From assembly GCA_964443875.1 (NCBI GenBank), contig CAYUET010000020.1, forward strand, positions 1 through 47,899: a stretch of DNA of 47,899 bases, given 5' to 3'. Below are positions 1 through 7,803 of this stretch, piece after piece. Source of the stretch: CAYUET01 sp964443875 (GTDB lineage Bacteria > Auribacterota > JAFGBW01). A model generated the notes under the pieces. It was given only the letters and a program-made list of their open reading frames with translations. It made no database searches and had not been told where the DNA came from. A program made the translations under genes and the position numbers. Position 1 is the stretch's first letter. Every line of letters begins with the position of its first letter.

Positions 1-31
1 TGTTCATAGGTTTCAAACATGTTCATTCCCT

Positions 32-1339
32 TCAATTCATTATCCCGGCTAAATCATAATCTCTTGTCTCAGTGATACGCACAGAAACGATATCGCCGGA
101 ATTCAAAGCCTTCTTCGATTTAAATTCCACAAAGGTGTCGATGTCCGGGGCATCCCTGAAGCTCCGCCCGACATACTGGTTGTGGGCTGTCTGGGATTCC
201 ACAATCACGTCCAGATTCCTGCCCACCCAGCTCCTGTTTTTTTCAAACACAATATTCTGCTGGGTCAGCATGAGGGTTTCATAGCGCCTTCTCTTGACCT
301 TTGCGGGAACAGCGCCGTCAAGCGCTGCGGCCGGAGTTCCGTCTTCGCTGTAAAACTGAAAAACCCCCAGTCGGTCAAAACGGATTTTGCGGATGTACTG
401 CACAAGATGATTGAACTGCTCCTCGGTTTCACCGGGGAAGCCTGTAATGACTGTGGTTCTTAAACAGAAATCCGGGTTCTTTGTTCTCAGATAGGAAAAG
501 ATCCCGTCAAACACTTCAAAGGTTTTCGCCCTTCCCATGCGCTTCAATACTTCCGGGTGCGAATGCTGAATCGGCAAATCCAGGTATTTCAGAATTTTAG
601 AAGAGGAAAGAAACTTATCCAGGAGAGCCGTATCAAACTCTTCGGGGTAGGCGTATAAAAGCCTGAGCCAGCGGATGCCCTCAAGGGTTTCCAGTTCCTC
701 CAGAAGGCCTTTCAGGGCCGGAGCACCGTAGATGTCTTTTCCATAAACCGTGGTATCCTGGGCAATGAGCAGGAGTTCTTTTACCCCGCGTTTTTCAAGC
801 CCCTTTGCTTCCCTGATCAGTTCTTCCTTCGGAATGGAATGATAAGGCCCCCGAATCGAGGGAATGGAGCAATAGGTGCAGAAACGGGAACAGCCTTCCG
901 CGATTTTCAGATAGGCGTAATGGGGTAGGGTAATGCCGATTTTCCTTTCAAAGACTTCGCCTTCGGCCTGGACCGGTTCAAGGGAATCTTTGAAAAGGGA
1001 GCAAAGAACGCTGTACATCTGTTCTTCTTCACCCAGGCTGAAAAAACCGTCCATGTCCTTGTATATTTTTTTCCACTCTTCACCTTTACGGCTGACCGCA
1101 CAACCCATGGCAAACACCCTGAAATGCTTTTTTTTGCGTTTGATCCGCATCATCTCCTTCATGGTATTCTCGGTTTCCTCGATGGCGGGGGCAATGAATC
1201 CGCAGGTGTTGATCAGGGCGGCATCCGCCTTTGAGACTTCGGTTGTGAAGTCAAAGTCCCGGTTAAAAAGCCGGTTCAGGACTTTTTCAGAATCCACTGT
1301 ATTTTTAGCGCAGCCCAGGGATATAAGATATAAGGCCGG
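32..1339 (-). CDS. rimO: Ribosomal protein uS12 methylthiotransferase RimO, 5' end missing at assembly gap
   Basis: RimO is a radical-SAM enzyme that adds a methylthio group to an Asp of ribosomal protein uS12 using two [4Fe-4S] clusters. The radical-SAM motif CSRFCTYC is visible, followed by RGPYHSIPKEELIREA and LLLIAQDTTVYGKDIYG, which are characteristic of RimO rather than MiaB. A TRAM-like domain closes the protein (about the last 65 residues). The apparent GTG start at 1297 is not the real start: the frame stays open upstream and reads LGCAKNTVDSE, the N-terminal cluster motif, until it runs into the Ns at 1340. Roughly the first 5-15 residues are therefore lost in the gap. The stop is at 32-34. 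Identification is firm; the true 5' end cannot be given. Confidence 0.93.
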   Translation of the reverse strand, partial: PALYLISLGCAKNTVDSEKVLNRLFNRDFDFTTEVSKADAALINTCGFIAPAIEETENTMKEMMRIKRKKKHFRVFAMGCAVSRKGEEWKKIYKDMDGFFSLGEEEQMYSVLCSLFKDSLEPVQAEGEVFERKIGITLPHYAYLKIAEGCSRFCTYCSIPSIRGPYHSIPKEELIREAKGLEKRGVKELLLIAQDTTVYGKDIYGAPALKGLLEELETLEGIRWLRLLYAYPEEFDTALLDKFLSSSKILKYLDLPIQHSHPEVLKRMGRAKTFEVFDGIFSYLRTKNPDFCLRTTVITGFPGETEEQFNHLVQYIRKIRFDRLGVFQFYSEDGTPAAALDGAVPAKVKRRRYETLMLTQQNIVFEKNRSWVGRNLDVIVESQTAHNQYVGRSFRDAPDIDTFVEFKSKKALNSGDIVSVRITETRDYDLAGIMN

Positions 1340-1349
1340 NNNNNNNNNN
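1340..1349. other. Assembly gap (10 Ns)
   Basis: Ten Ns separate two contigs. The left contig ends inside rimO and the right one begins in non-coding sequence before tRNA-Arg. The number ten looks like a placeholder, so the real distance and the linkage of the two sides are unknown. Confidence 0.99.
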
Positions 1350-1465
1350 TTATTAAAATTTGATATTCAGTACTTTTTATTTAATTCCCTGTCCCCCAAG
1401 GGGGCATCGAACAGAACCAATATTTTACACGGCGCATATTTACAGAAACAAAGCGTTTTTAACAA

Positions 1466-1538
1466 CACGCCCGGAGGGATTCGAACCCCCAACAACTGGT
1501 ACCGAAGACCAGGACTCTATCCATTGAGCTACGGGCGC
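1466..1538 (-). tRNA. tRNA-Arg, anticodon TCG
   Basis: The reverse strand folds into a full cloverleaf. The acceptor GCGCCCG pairs with CGGGCGT (one G-T pair), the anticodon stem CTGGT/ACCAG encloses the loop CTTCGGT, and the T arm has the loop TTCGAAT. Positions 34-36 are TCG, which decodes CGA (Arg). The discriminator base is G and CCA is not encoded, since the next bases are TTG. Confidence 0.95.
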
Positions 1539-1607
1539 ACAATGTTTCATTGCATAACAGCTTTTCGGCCCCAAAGCAAAGAAAATATTTCCGGGCCGGC
1601 CGATGCT

Positions 1608-2147
1608 TCAGAAGTTGAATTTCAATCCCATAATCGCGGAATCTGTTCCCAGATCTGCTCCATGATCCGCCCTGTCGATTCTGTATTCTCCATAGACGCT
1701 GAAAAAGGGAACAACACTGACCTGCAGCCCCAGAGCGGCGCCCCAGGCTTTAAACATTTCAATATCTCTTTTTTTGCCTTCGTCCTTAAAAGTATCCACC
1801 ACACCCCAGGTGAATCTTCCATAAGGACGGAACAAGGGCAGATCAGCGGTCAGATTCAAATCCAGGCCCAGAGTTTTTCTCAGGGCCTCGCAGTCCTCCT
1901 CATTCATTTCATATTCCAGCTCAGAGATCTGATAAAAGCCCCCGATTCCGATCTTCAGGGTGGGCAGAAAGGAGCCGTTATAATGCACGGACATTCCCCT
2001 GACCGGGCCTTTGGCCTTTTCTCCGTTTAAGGTTCCGCTGAAGGCATACCCCCCGTAGACATCCGCACTTATTACCGCATAGCTCTTTTGATGGACGGAA
2101 AGAATCAATACCGTCGCCAGGATAAAATTTTTCAAAAAATCTCTCAA
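1608..2147 (-). CDS. Small outer-membrane beta-barrel protein
   Basis: This is a 179-residue exported protein of unknown function. A signal peptide is clear (hydrophobic FILATVLIL, probable cleavage after the YA of KSYA). It is followed by alternating hydrophobic/polar strands rich in G, Y and F (YGGYAFSG, LKIGIGGFYQIS, FFSVYGEYRI), and the protein ends in F (MGLKFNF), the C-terminal signature recognised by the BAM complex. This fits an 8-stranded OmpA/OmpW-like barrel. The start is TTG at 2147, preceded by AAGGA. I do not recognise a specific family. It lies between tRNA-Arg and a YhcG-type gene, all on the minus strand. Confidence 0.7.
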   Translation of the reverse strand: MRDFLKNFILATVLILSVHQKSYAVISADVYGGYAFSGTLNGEKAKGPVRGMSVHYNGSFLPTLKIGIGGFYQISELEYEMNEEDCEALRKTLGLDLNLTADLPLFRPYGRFTWGVVDTFKDEGKKRDIEMFKAWGAALGLQVSVVPFFSVYGEYRIDRADHGADLGTDSAIMGLKFNF

Positions 2148-2315
2148 AGTATCCTTATTCCTTTTTTATGGGTAAATCTGCCTATAAATTTATAAAAATC
2201 AAGTGGTTTAATTCATGTTCATTTTAAGTGATCTTCTGATTACAAAAAAATATATGTGTTTCATATTCCCAAAATCTTTTACCCTTCTCCCCACTTTACC
2301 GGTCTCTGGGCCTGA

Positions 2316-3437
2316 CTATTCTTTCCCCCTATTTTCAAGCTGTAAACGTGCCCGCTGGATGGCTTCATGGAATTTTTTCTGAAGAACTTCCTTGGGCAGA
2401 AGTTCTGTCAGATATTCTGCCACACGTATTCCGCTTTTACCTAATTCCAGAAGTTCTATCTGTTCATCAGATTTTCCAGCGCATAGAATCAAGCCTATAG
2501 GCTGTTCCTCTCCCTTTTTTTTATCATATTTATCAAGCCATTTGAGGTATAATTCCATCTGCCCTTTATAATCAGGTTTAAACTTTTCAAGTTTTAACTC
2601 AATGGCCACTAAACGGCGCAAATGACGATGATAAAAAAGCAGATCAAGATAAAAGTCCTCCCCGTCAACAATGATTCTTTTTTGACGCGCAACAAAAGAA
2701 AAGCCTACCCCAAGTTCCATGATAAATGCTTCAAGATCTCGTAAAATTGCCGCTTCAAGGTCTTTCTCCTGAAATGCCCCCTTAAGCCCTAAAAAATCAA
2801 GAAAATAAGGATCACGAAAAACAAGATCAGGGGTCAGTTTGTCTTCCTCTCTCAGTTGTTTTAACTCCATCTGAATAAGAGAATCCGGTTTTTTGGAAAG
2901 CGCTGTCCGCTCAAACAGCATGCTGCCGATTTTTTTCCGCAAAGTCCTTACACTCCACAATTCCATACGGCACATTTCAGAATAGAATTCACGGGCGATT
3001 TGATCCCGTACAGGCAGAATGGCAACAAAATGGCTCCAGCTTAATTGTCGTGACAGTGTCACGACTATTTTTTCGTCAGTAAAACATTCTGCAAATTGAA
3101 CCATTCTGCGAAGATTTTTTTCCGCAAACCCATTCCCGTATTCATGTTCTAATTGTGTACTCACTGTCTGGACAATCTCTTGCCCGTACCCGGCCCGTTT
3201 TTCTTTAAGAATTTCGGTGTGAATACGTTTTCCAATATTCCAGTAAAGCATTGTTAATTCTGCATTCGCATAAGCAGCTGCCTGCCCGCGCGCAGATTCT
3301 ATAAGCAAACGGAGTTCGCTTAGAATTTTATCGTCCGTTTTGATAACGGCAGGGATTGATTTTATTTTCTTCATCCTGCGCCCATCCACTTCAAACGTTC
3401 TTCTTTTGAATTCTTGCCCAATCTGGCGGACTTCCAT
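2316..3437 (-). CDS. YhcG-type PD-(D/E)xK nuclease domain protein (DUF1016)
   Basis: The N-terminal half is the DUF1016/YhcG helical domain (LLIESARGQAAAYANAELTMLYWNIGKRI, GYGQEIVQTVS, NLRRMVQFAE, LSRQLSWSHFVAILPV). The C-terminal half is a PD-(D/E)xK fold with D in FYLDLLFYH, the ELK in VAIELKLEKF and the KGQMELYLKW helix. Members are found near restriction and defence loci, and a nuclease role is inferred from the fold. The longest start (3437) has AAGG close upstream. An internal ATG at 3374 gives MKKIKSIPAVIK, closer to where family members usually start, so the first 21 residues are doubtful. No methylase or specificity subunit is adjacent; the gene stands alone. Confidence 0.85.
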   Translation of the reverse strand: MEVRQIGQEFKRRTFEVDGRRMKKIKSIPAVIKTDDKILSELRLLIESARGQAAAYANAELTMLYWNIGKRIHTEILKEKRAGYGQEIVQTVSTQLEHEYGNGFAEKNLRRMVQFAECFTDEKIVVTLSRQLSWSHFVAILPVRDQIAREFYSEMCRMELWSVRTLRKKIGSMLFERTALSKKPDSLIQMELKQLREEDKLTPDLVFRDPYFLDFLGLKGAFQEKDLEAAILRDLEAFIMELGVGFSFVARQKRIIVDGEDFYLDLLFYHRHLRRLVAIELKLEKFKPDYKGQMELYLKWLDKYDKKKGEEQPIGLILCAGKSDEQIELLELGKSGIRVAEYLTELLPKEVLQKKFHEAIQRARLQLENRGKE

Positions 3438-3599
3438 TTACCTTCCGACACATTGGAATTTTCCAGATTATTGTCACCTTTAAAAACAGACAAATTTTTT
3501 ACCAAAAAACCTAATAAAGGTCTATAAATAGTGATCGTAATAAACATCTTCATCGTTTCTTACAAAACACCCAAAGTTATTCTTCCCCGACTGAAAATA

Positions 3600-3641
3600 G
3601 GGTTAAAAAATATTTAATTTTTCATGCAATAGACGGTTTAA
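3600..3641 (+). repeat. Terminal fragment of the ~218-bp R1 dispersed repeat
   Basis: The segment ending TTTTTCATGCAATAGACGGTTTAA matches the right end of the full R1 copies at 7420-7637 and 37672-37890 (TTTTTCATGCAATA followed by a GGGTTAA-type end). Only the last ~40 bases are present. Confidence 0.6.
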
Positions 3642-3706
3642 TTCAGGGATTAAGCAAATAAGATTCATCACGGGCGCCTGACTCCAGGCGGAGTTCATAA
3701 AAACAA

Positions 3707-4867
3707 TTATTCAAGCTCAAGTTTGGATTTCAATCCTGAAATGTAGGTCATGAAAAAATAGATGACGGGAACGCCGAGCAGCATTCCCCAGATGCCGAAA
3801 AGATGGTGTCCTAAAAAAAGGATAATCAGCACAAAAACCGGATTGATTTTCATGTGCTGCGCATAAATCCTGGGATTCAGCACATAGGCCTCTATGGCGT
3901 GAATGACAAGGATCATGATGACAACCAGAAAAGTCGTGTGAAACCCGCCGGTGTTGAAAGCGACCAGAACAATAGGCAGGCTTGAAATGAACACACCCAG
4001 AACCGGAATGAAGCTGCATAAAAAAACGATTATTCCGAGGAAGGCTGTTTTCTGAATGCCCAGGATGAACATGCCGAGCACGGTAAGCCCCGTATTTACA
4101 AAAGCTATGACCGTCTGCGCTTCAAAGGCAAGACCGACAATCTGGAAAAAACGCACAATCGGATGCGCAATATCATTATACAGGGACCTGAGTTTTGTGG
4201 ACTGAAACTTCTTCAGATCATGAACAACCTGGGTAAAATCCAGAAGAATGATAAAACTGAAAACAATGGACAGGATAATCGTGACAATGACGTGAAAGGT
4301 CATGGTCAGAAATGTTTTGATCTTATTGATGATATCGTTTCTTAATTTTGAAGTGTATTCATAAAGCTGTTCTTTGGTCGTGATCAGATTAAACACCTGG
4401 TTCAGCCCGGGATTATTCGTTTTAATGTTTTCAATGGCCAACCTGACCTTGGCTTCCATTTCAGGTATGTTGGAATTGAACTCTTTTGCCTCGTTAATCA
4501 CTTTTGGTGTTATAAAAAACATCATCCCGGTGACCAGGGAAATGAGAATGACATATAATCCGGTAAGAATCTTTTTGCGGGAAATCTTTACTTTACGGCC
4601 TATATATTCGGTGATTCTGAACATGATAAAACCCAGAATAAAGGTCATGAAAACCAGACCAAAGAGATCTCTCAGAAGAAAAAGAAAAACAAAAAAAACC
4701 GCCCAGATGGCCGCCTTTCTGAAATAGTAAAAAATTTCAGCCTGCCTGTAATTCATTTTGGGCGGAATCTCCAGACCCTCTTCCTTATCGTTCCCTTTAT
4801 TGGACGAAACTGTATTCTTGCTCATATTATTCATCTTCAGTTCGATTAAATTTTTTATGCGGTTCAC
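3707..4867 (-). CDS. AI-2E family (PerM/UPF0118) membrane permease
   Basis: This is a 386-residue polytopic membrane protein of the AI-2E transporter family. Members export small solutes, some autoinducer-2 and some Na+/H+; the substrate here cannot be told. The family layout is visible: two N-terminal membrane segments (AAIWAVFFVFLFLLR and GLVFMTFILGFIMF), a third at about residue 105-125, a long amphipathic linker, then a C-terminal membrane block. That block includes GIIVFLCSFIPVLGVFISSLPIVL and the conserved NPRIYAQHMKINPVFVLIILFLGHHLFGIWGMLLGVPV. The N-terminal ~35 residues are hydrophilic and poorly conserved. The start at 4867 is GTG with a weak ribosome-binding site; ATG codons at residues 12 and 15 are alternatives. 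Confidence 0.9.
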   Translation of the reverse strand: MNRIKNLIELKMNNMSKNTVSSNKGNDKEEGLEIPPKMNYRQAEIFYYFRKAAIWAVFFVFLFLLRDLFGLVFMTFILGFIMFRITEYIGRKVKISRKKILTGLYVILISLVTGMMFFITPKVINEAKEFNSNIPEMEAKVRLAIENIKTNNPGLNQVFNLITTKEQLYEYTSKLRNDIINKIKTFLTMTFHVIVTIILSIVFSFIILLDFTQVVHDLKKFQSTKLRSLYNDIAHPIVRFFQIVGLAFEAQTVIAFVNTGLTVLGMFILGIQKTAFLGIIVFLCSFIPVLGVFISSLPIVLVAFNTGGFHTTFLVVIMILVIHAIEAYVLNPRIYAQHMKINPVFVLIILFLGHHLFGIWGMLLGVPVIYFFMTYISGLKSKLELE

Positions 4868-4951
4868 ATCCGTTTTAAGTAAGTTTTAGACATACAGTTC
4901 CTTGTGTCAATAAAATAAGGCAGAATCAGTCCGCTGAGTGCAAAATCCCGT

Positions 4952-4988
4952 AAAAAAAACTCAGATCAGGCATTGCCTGATCTGAGTT
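4952..4988 (-). terminator. Strong intrinsic terminator of the rhodanese operon
   Basis: A perfect 14-bp stem (AACTCAGATCAGGC / GCCTGATCTGAGTT) with a 3-nt loop is followed on the minus strand by eight T. It lies 50 bp downstream of the Cys-rich peptide gene, so it should end the 5713-5038 transcript before the AI-2E gene. Confidence 0.92.
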
Positions 4989-5037
4989 GAATGATGTCAC
5001 TATTGAGGTCTGAACCTTATAAGACAAACGTCTTGCC

Positions 5038-5187
5038 TTACCCTTTTACCTCAACTGTTTTTGTGTCTGCCTTGTCAGCTCCGCCGCTCTCTATGGTGCA
5101 GCTTCCGCAGCTGCCTCCGGCATGGGCAAAGCCCAGAGCCCAGCAGGATAAAACACTTAACAGTACTAATTTTTTCATTACATTCAT
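5038..5187 (-). CDS. Exported 49-residue Cys-rich peptide
   Basis: This is a short secreted protein of unknown function. The start ATG at 5187 is set by an ideal AGGAGG five bases upstream; a longer upstream reading frame would overlap the rhodanese gene and lacks such a site. The signal peptide MKKLVLLSVLSCWALGFAHA is followed by a mature peptide of about 26 residues that begins GGSCGSCTIE. The CGSC pair could bind metal, carry a persulfide or form a disulfide. It lies 19 bp after the rhodanese stop, in the same operon and before a shared terminator, so it is probably a periplasmic partner of the rhodanese. That role is inferred from position and cysteines only. Confidence 0.75.
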   Translation of the reverse strand: MNVMKKLVLLSVLSCWALGFAHAGGSCGSCTIESGGADKADTKTVEVKG

Positions 5188-5206
5188 AGAAACCTCCTTC
5201 TGATTA

Positions 5207-5713
5207 TTATTTGCCTTCAACACGGTGACCCGCTTCAACCCATCCCTTGATTCCCTGAGGATATTCAATCACATGCTTATACCCGAGTCCGGCTAAATGT
5301 TCACGAAGCCTGCTGCTCGCAGGACATTTCAGACTTCCGCAATAAGTGATGACCAGCGATTCTCTGGAAGGGATCACCTTTGCGATCTCTTCAGACGCAG
5401 ACTCTGCATTCAGGCTTTTAGCTCCCGGGATTCTTTTTCCGTCATCATATTTGCCTGAACGGGCATCCAGAAGAATCAGCTCTGTTTTGGAATCCAGAAG
5501 AATCTTCAGCGCTTTTGTTGAAACAACCGCTTCCCCGGATTTCATCCGGCATTCCTTCATGTCCCCGCAGTCACTCCTTTTCTCGCAGGATTCCTTCTGG
5601 GATCTTTCACATTTTTTACAGTCCCCCTTTTTACTGAACCAGCCCGCATAAGAAAACGACGTAAGGCAGGAAACCATCATAAATCCTAAAATCATGGATT
5701 TTAAATGATTCAT
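5207..5713 (-). CDS. Exported rhodanese-like sulfurtransferase with N-terminal Cys cluster
   Basis: This is a single-domain rhodanese of 168 residues with a signal peptide (MILGFMMVSCLTSFSYA). Between the signal and the rhodanese fold is a Cys-rich linker with C32, C35, C43, C49 and C55 (KKGDCKKCERSQKESCEK...DCGDMKEC). The fold shows LLDAR at about 81-85, the RIPGA turn, the active-site loop YCGSLKC with C125 as likely persulfide carrier and C130 next to it, and the closing GIKGWVEAGH. A strong AAAGGAGG precedes the ATG. It heads a two-gene operon with the Cys-rich peptide, and an 11-bp perfect palindrome lies in the promoter. It probably handles periplasmic sulfane sulfur or metal stress; substrate unknown. 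Confidence 0.85.
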   Translation of the reverse strand: MNHLKSMILGFMMVSCLTSFSYAGWFSKKGDCKKCERSQKESCEKRSDCGDMKECRMKSGEAVVSTKALKILLDSKTELILLDARSGKYDDGKRIPGAKSLNAESASEEIAKVIPSRESLVITYCGSLKCPASSRLREHLAGLGYKHVIEYPQGIKGWVEAGHRVEGK

Positions 5714-5730
5714 ATCGCACCTCCTTTGTT

Positions 5731-5756
5731 TATTCTGGTATTAAGATACCAGAATA
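5731..5756. promoter_or_regulatory. Perfect operator-like palindrome upstream of the rhodanese operon
   Basis: TATTCTGGTAT and ATACCAGAATA form a perfect 11-bp inverted repeat around a 4-nt centre. It begins 18 bp upstream of the ATG and covers the predicted -10 element. A dimeric repressor bound here would block transcription. No regulator gene is adjacent, so the cognate factor is unknown. Confidence 0.7.
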
Positions 5757-5771
5757 TATAAATAAAGTAAA
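5743..5771 (-). promoter_or_regulatory. Probable sigma-70-type promoter of the rhodanese operon
   Basis: On the minus strand TTTACT (5766-5771) and TATCTT (5743-5748) are spaced by 17 bp; each matches four of six consensus bases. The -10 lies inside the palindrome at 5731-5756. Confidence 0.45.
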
Positions 5772-5795
5772 GAGAATAAAAATATTTCGAACTAT

Positions 5796-5829
5796 CCCGA
5801 ATATTTGTCGCTTACGCGCAAAATTCGGG
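5796..5829 (-). repeat. 34-nt hairpin repeat (R1 left-end hairpin, solo copy)
   Basis: This is identical, on the opposite strand, to the hairpin that starts both full R1 copies. CCCGAAT pairs with ATTCGGG and CGC/GCG closes a GTAA tetraloop, giving about 14 bp with two single-base bulges. No T-run follows, so it is not an ordinary terminator. Confidence 0.8.
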
Positions 5830-5888
5830 CTAAGGCGAATAAATTCCTGACAGGCATTTCCGAAAAATCACCCGGAGTTATTCCCCGG

Positions 5889-7364
5889 TTATTGAAGCGG
5901 GGTCTCTGAAGCTTCCTGATCCGGCCCCTCCTTCACCCAGCTGTTAATAACCCCCATGAGGTAGGAAAATTCCCTGTAGGGGCTGCTGTATTCCGATTTT
6001 TCCGCCTTTTCATACGCGCTCTTGAGTATTTCCTTTCCGTAGTTGCTGCCGATCAAAGCAAGTTTTTTCATGGCTTCAAGATCATGAGGCTCATTGGTGA
6101 TATCACAGATTTTAACAATCACCTCAAACAGATCCGGAGGCAGCCCTTCTTTGATCTTCAAAAACCCCTTTTCAAAATCTTCATACAGATAGAAATCATT
6201 CAATAGGTAAATATTGGGCTTATAGTCATCCCTGCGCGAATAATTCTGTTTTTCAAGAAGATTATACCGGTGAAGCTCCTTTGAAGCCAGGCCCAGAGCC
6301 GAAAGGCTGAGGCCGTATTCCTCCTGCATCCTTTCCAGGGAAATCTGAAAACTGCGGCCCAGTTTCAGGGAATCGGTTTTGTGAAGCAGCGAAAGAAGAA
6401 AAAATTTACCTGAAGCTTCCAGTCGCTCAAACCAGCGTCCCGTCCAGTAAATTTCCGGAAGCCAGACCGCATCTTTCTCTCCGGTGTTTTGACTGAAAAG
6501 CTCCACCTCAATAACCTTTTCCTTCCTGATGTGCCTGTAAGATTTCATAAAGGGGATTCCCCCCTGATACTTGTACTTGCGGAAAAAATTCGAAATGAAA
6601 TACCTGCGCATCTCCTTCCGGGTAAGCTTCATCTTTTCCCTTTTGAAAAAATTATCCTCCAGAACATCCTCCGTGATTCTGACCACCTTTGATTTCTGCT
6701 CCCAGGAAAGCTTCTGACACAGAAGATAGAAATCCATCATTCTTTCCTTGTTGGTTTTAACCATTCCGGCCCCCAGGGCCGGGTTCTTCAGTAATTCAGC
6801 CGGAATGGGTACAGCCCCCTTGACCTGCCCGGAAAGAATCCGGGGAAGCGCCCTGAAATACCCCAGGTACACGGCCGCAATCTCCGGCAAACGGACCAGA
6901 AGGGCATTCTCATGATTTTTTTCAAAGGCAGACACACACCAGTTGAAGCTCCCCACGACCACAATCTTTTTATCTACAATCATGTACTTGGAATGATTGA
7001 GCCTCTTGTCATCGTCATAAAAAACCCTGATCCCCTTCTGCTTCAGGAAGGAATACGCTTTTGCGTTTTTCATATCCTCGCTGTGATTCTTGCCCTCCCG
7101 GGTACTGAAATCCAGAACCACTTCAATATCAACGCCCCGTTCCTTTGCCTTTACAAGTTCATCCAGGAGTTCAGAAACCGGGCCCTTTGGCGTCAGGGTA
7201 ATATAATAAACCGAAATCTTAATTTCACTTTCAGCCTCCTGGATAAGCTTTTTCACCGCCGGAAAATACAGGGCATAAGAGATATCCTCCACATCCGGCG
7301 AACGGGAAAAAACAAAACAGGAGAAAAGACAGGAGAAGAAAAGAATGAATATCCTCTGAATCAT
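5889..7364 (-). CDS. Exported phospholipase-D-like protein with one HKD motif
   Basis: This 491-residue protein begins with a signal peptide or membrane anchor (IFILFFSCLFSCFVFS). Residues 25-160 form one PLD half: IKISVYYITLTPKGPVSELLDELVKAKERG, then the HxK(x4)D motif at H124, K126 and D131, followed by VVGSFNW (G138, N141) and E152. Only one HKD motif is present, as in Nuc-type endonucleases and other single-motif PLD proteins that dimerise to build the active site. The remaining ~330 residues are helical, charged and not recognised. Substrate (DNA, RNA or lipid) cannot be decided. The gene is flanked on both sides by R1-type repeat hairpins. No clear ribosome-binding site precedes the ATG. 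Confidence 0.8.
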   Translation of the reverse strand: MIQRIFILFFSCLFSCFVFSRSPDVEDISYALYFPAVKKLIQEAESEIKISVYYITLTPKGPVSELLDELVKAKERGVDIEVVLDFSTREGKNHSEDMKNAKAYSFLKQKGIRVFYDDDKRLNHSKYMIVDKKIVVVGSFNWCVSAFEKNHENALLVRLPEIAAVYLGYFRALPRILSGQVKGAVPIPAELLKNPALGAGMVKTNKERMMDFYLLCQKLSWEQKSKVVRITEDVLEDNFFKREKMKLTRKEMRRYFISNFFRKYKYQGGIPFMKSYRHIRKEKVIEVELFSQNTGEKDAVWLPEIYWTGRWFERLEASGKFFLLSLLHKTDSLKLGRSFQISLERMQEEYGLSLSALGLASKELHRYNLLEKQNYSRRDDYKPNIYLLNDFYLYEDFEKGFLKIKEGLPPDLFEVIVKICDITNEPHDLEAMKKLALIGSNYGKEILKSAYEKAEKSEYSSPYREFSYLMGVINSWVKEGPDQEASETPLQ

Positions 7365-7419
7365 GATTTTATTTTAACAGATTAATTTTTTCTTTCAATG
7401 ATTTTAAAGGGAGGAGGCT

Positions 7420-7637
7420 TTAGCCCGAATTTTGCGCGTAAGCGACAAATATTCGGGATGCAATGCCTGTTTGCCCCAGTCAAAACAGGCTTGCGCAGAC
7501 AAAAGGTTGTTTTTTGTCGGAATACATGATTGGGTACAATTTGTACCCAAAAATTGAAGTCAATAGTGGGGCTGGAAGGATTGATTTATTAGTCTTTAAA
7601 AAATTTGAGTTAATTTTTCATGCAATATGCGGGTTAA
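7420..7637 (+). repeat. R1 dispersed repeat, full copy A (~218 bp)
   Basis: It begins TTAGCCCGAAT and ends GCGGGTTAA, so the ends are short inverted repeats. Four hairpins follow one another: the 34-nt bulged hairpin (7424-7457), GCCTGTTT/AAACAGGC, GACAAAA/TTTTGTC, and a perfect TGGGTACAA/TTGTACCCA pair. It is nearly identical in layout to 37672-37890. Short reading frames inside it are not convincing genes. Confidence 0.85.
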
Positions 7638-7714
7638 AGAAGATTTAACATCAAGAAAAATTCTTGTGATTGCAAATCTCTTTTGCTAGGTACACAATTG
7701 ATTTACGTTGAGGA

Positions 7715-7746
7715 TGGTTATCCTTCCCACTGGTTATCCTTCCCCC
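7715..7746 (+). repeat. Tandem 16-bp direct repeat
   Basis: TGGTTATCCTTCCCAC is followed directly by TGGTTATCCTTCCCCC, two near-identical 16-bp units about 60 bp before the membrane-protein gene. The function is unknown. Confidence 0.7.
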
Positions 7747-7772
7747 AATGATCAGGACTAACAGGGATTTGT

Positions 7773-7778
7773 TATAAT
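7773..7778 (+). promoter_or_regulatory. Candidate -10 element for the membrane-protein gene
   Basis: TATAAT lies 26 bp upstream of the ATG at 7804. No good -35 is visible 16-18 bp further up, so this is only a tentative promoter. Confidence 0.35.
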
Positions 7779-7803
7779 AATTAATAGAAGCTTGAGGCGT
7801 GTG

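Noticed and set aside
933..2030. A 365-codon plus-strand open frame
   Set aside because: It runs through the N gap and is antisense to rimO, the tRNA-Arg and the outer-membrane protein; no ribosome-binding site or protein character.
3371..3553. A 60-codon frame upstream of and overlapping the YhcG-type gene
   Set aside because: No recognisable family, a composition like random AT-rich DNA, and it overlaps the better gene.
5731..5756. Rhodanese operator as a BigR/SqrR sulfide-sensor site
   Set aside because: The recalled ATTC-N8-GAAT spacing is not met; here the ATTC and GAAT ends are 16 bases apart. The regulator stays unassigned.
7420..7637. R1 as an integron attC site, because of bulged hairpins and GTTAA ends
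   Set aside because: The GTTRRRY core fits only one end of one copy, the opposite RYYYAAC core is missing and there is no integron integrase or cassette array.
7463..7648. Short open frames inside R1 copies (also 37710-38042) that share a GAGRIDLL stretch
   Set aside because: The shared peptide comes from the repeated DNA; no ribosome-binding site, and the frames end differently. The structure, not coding, is conserved.
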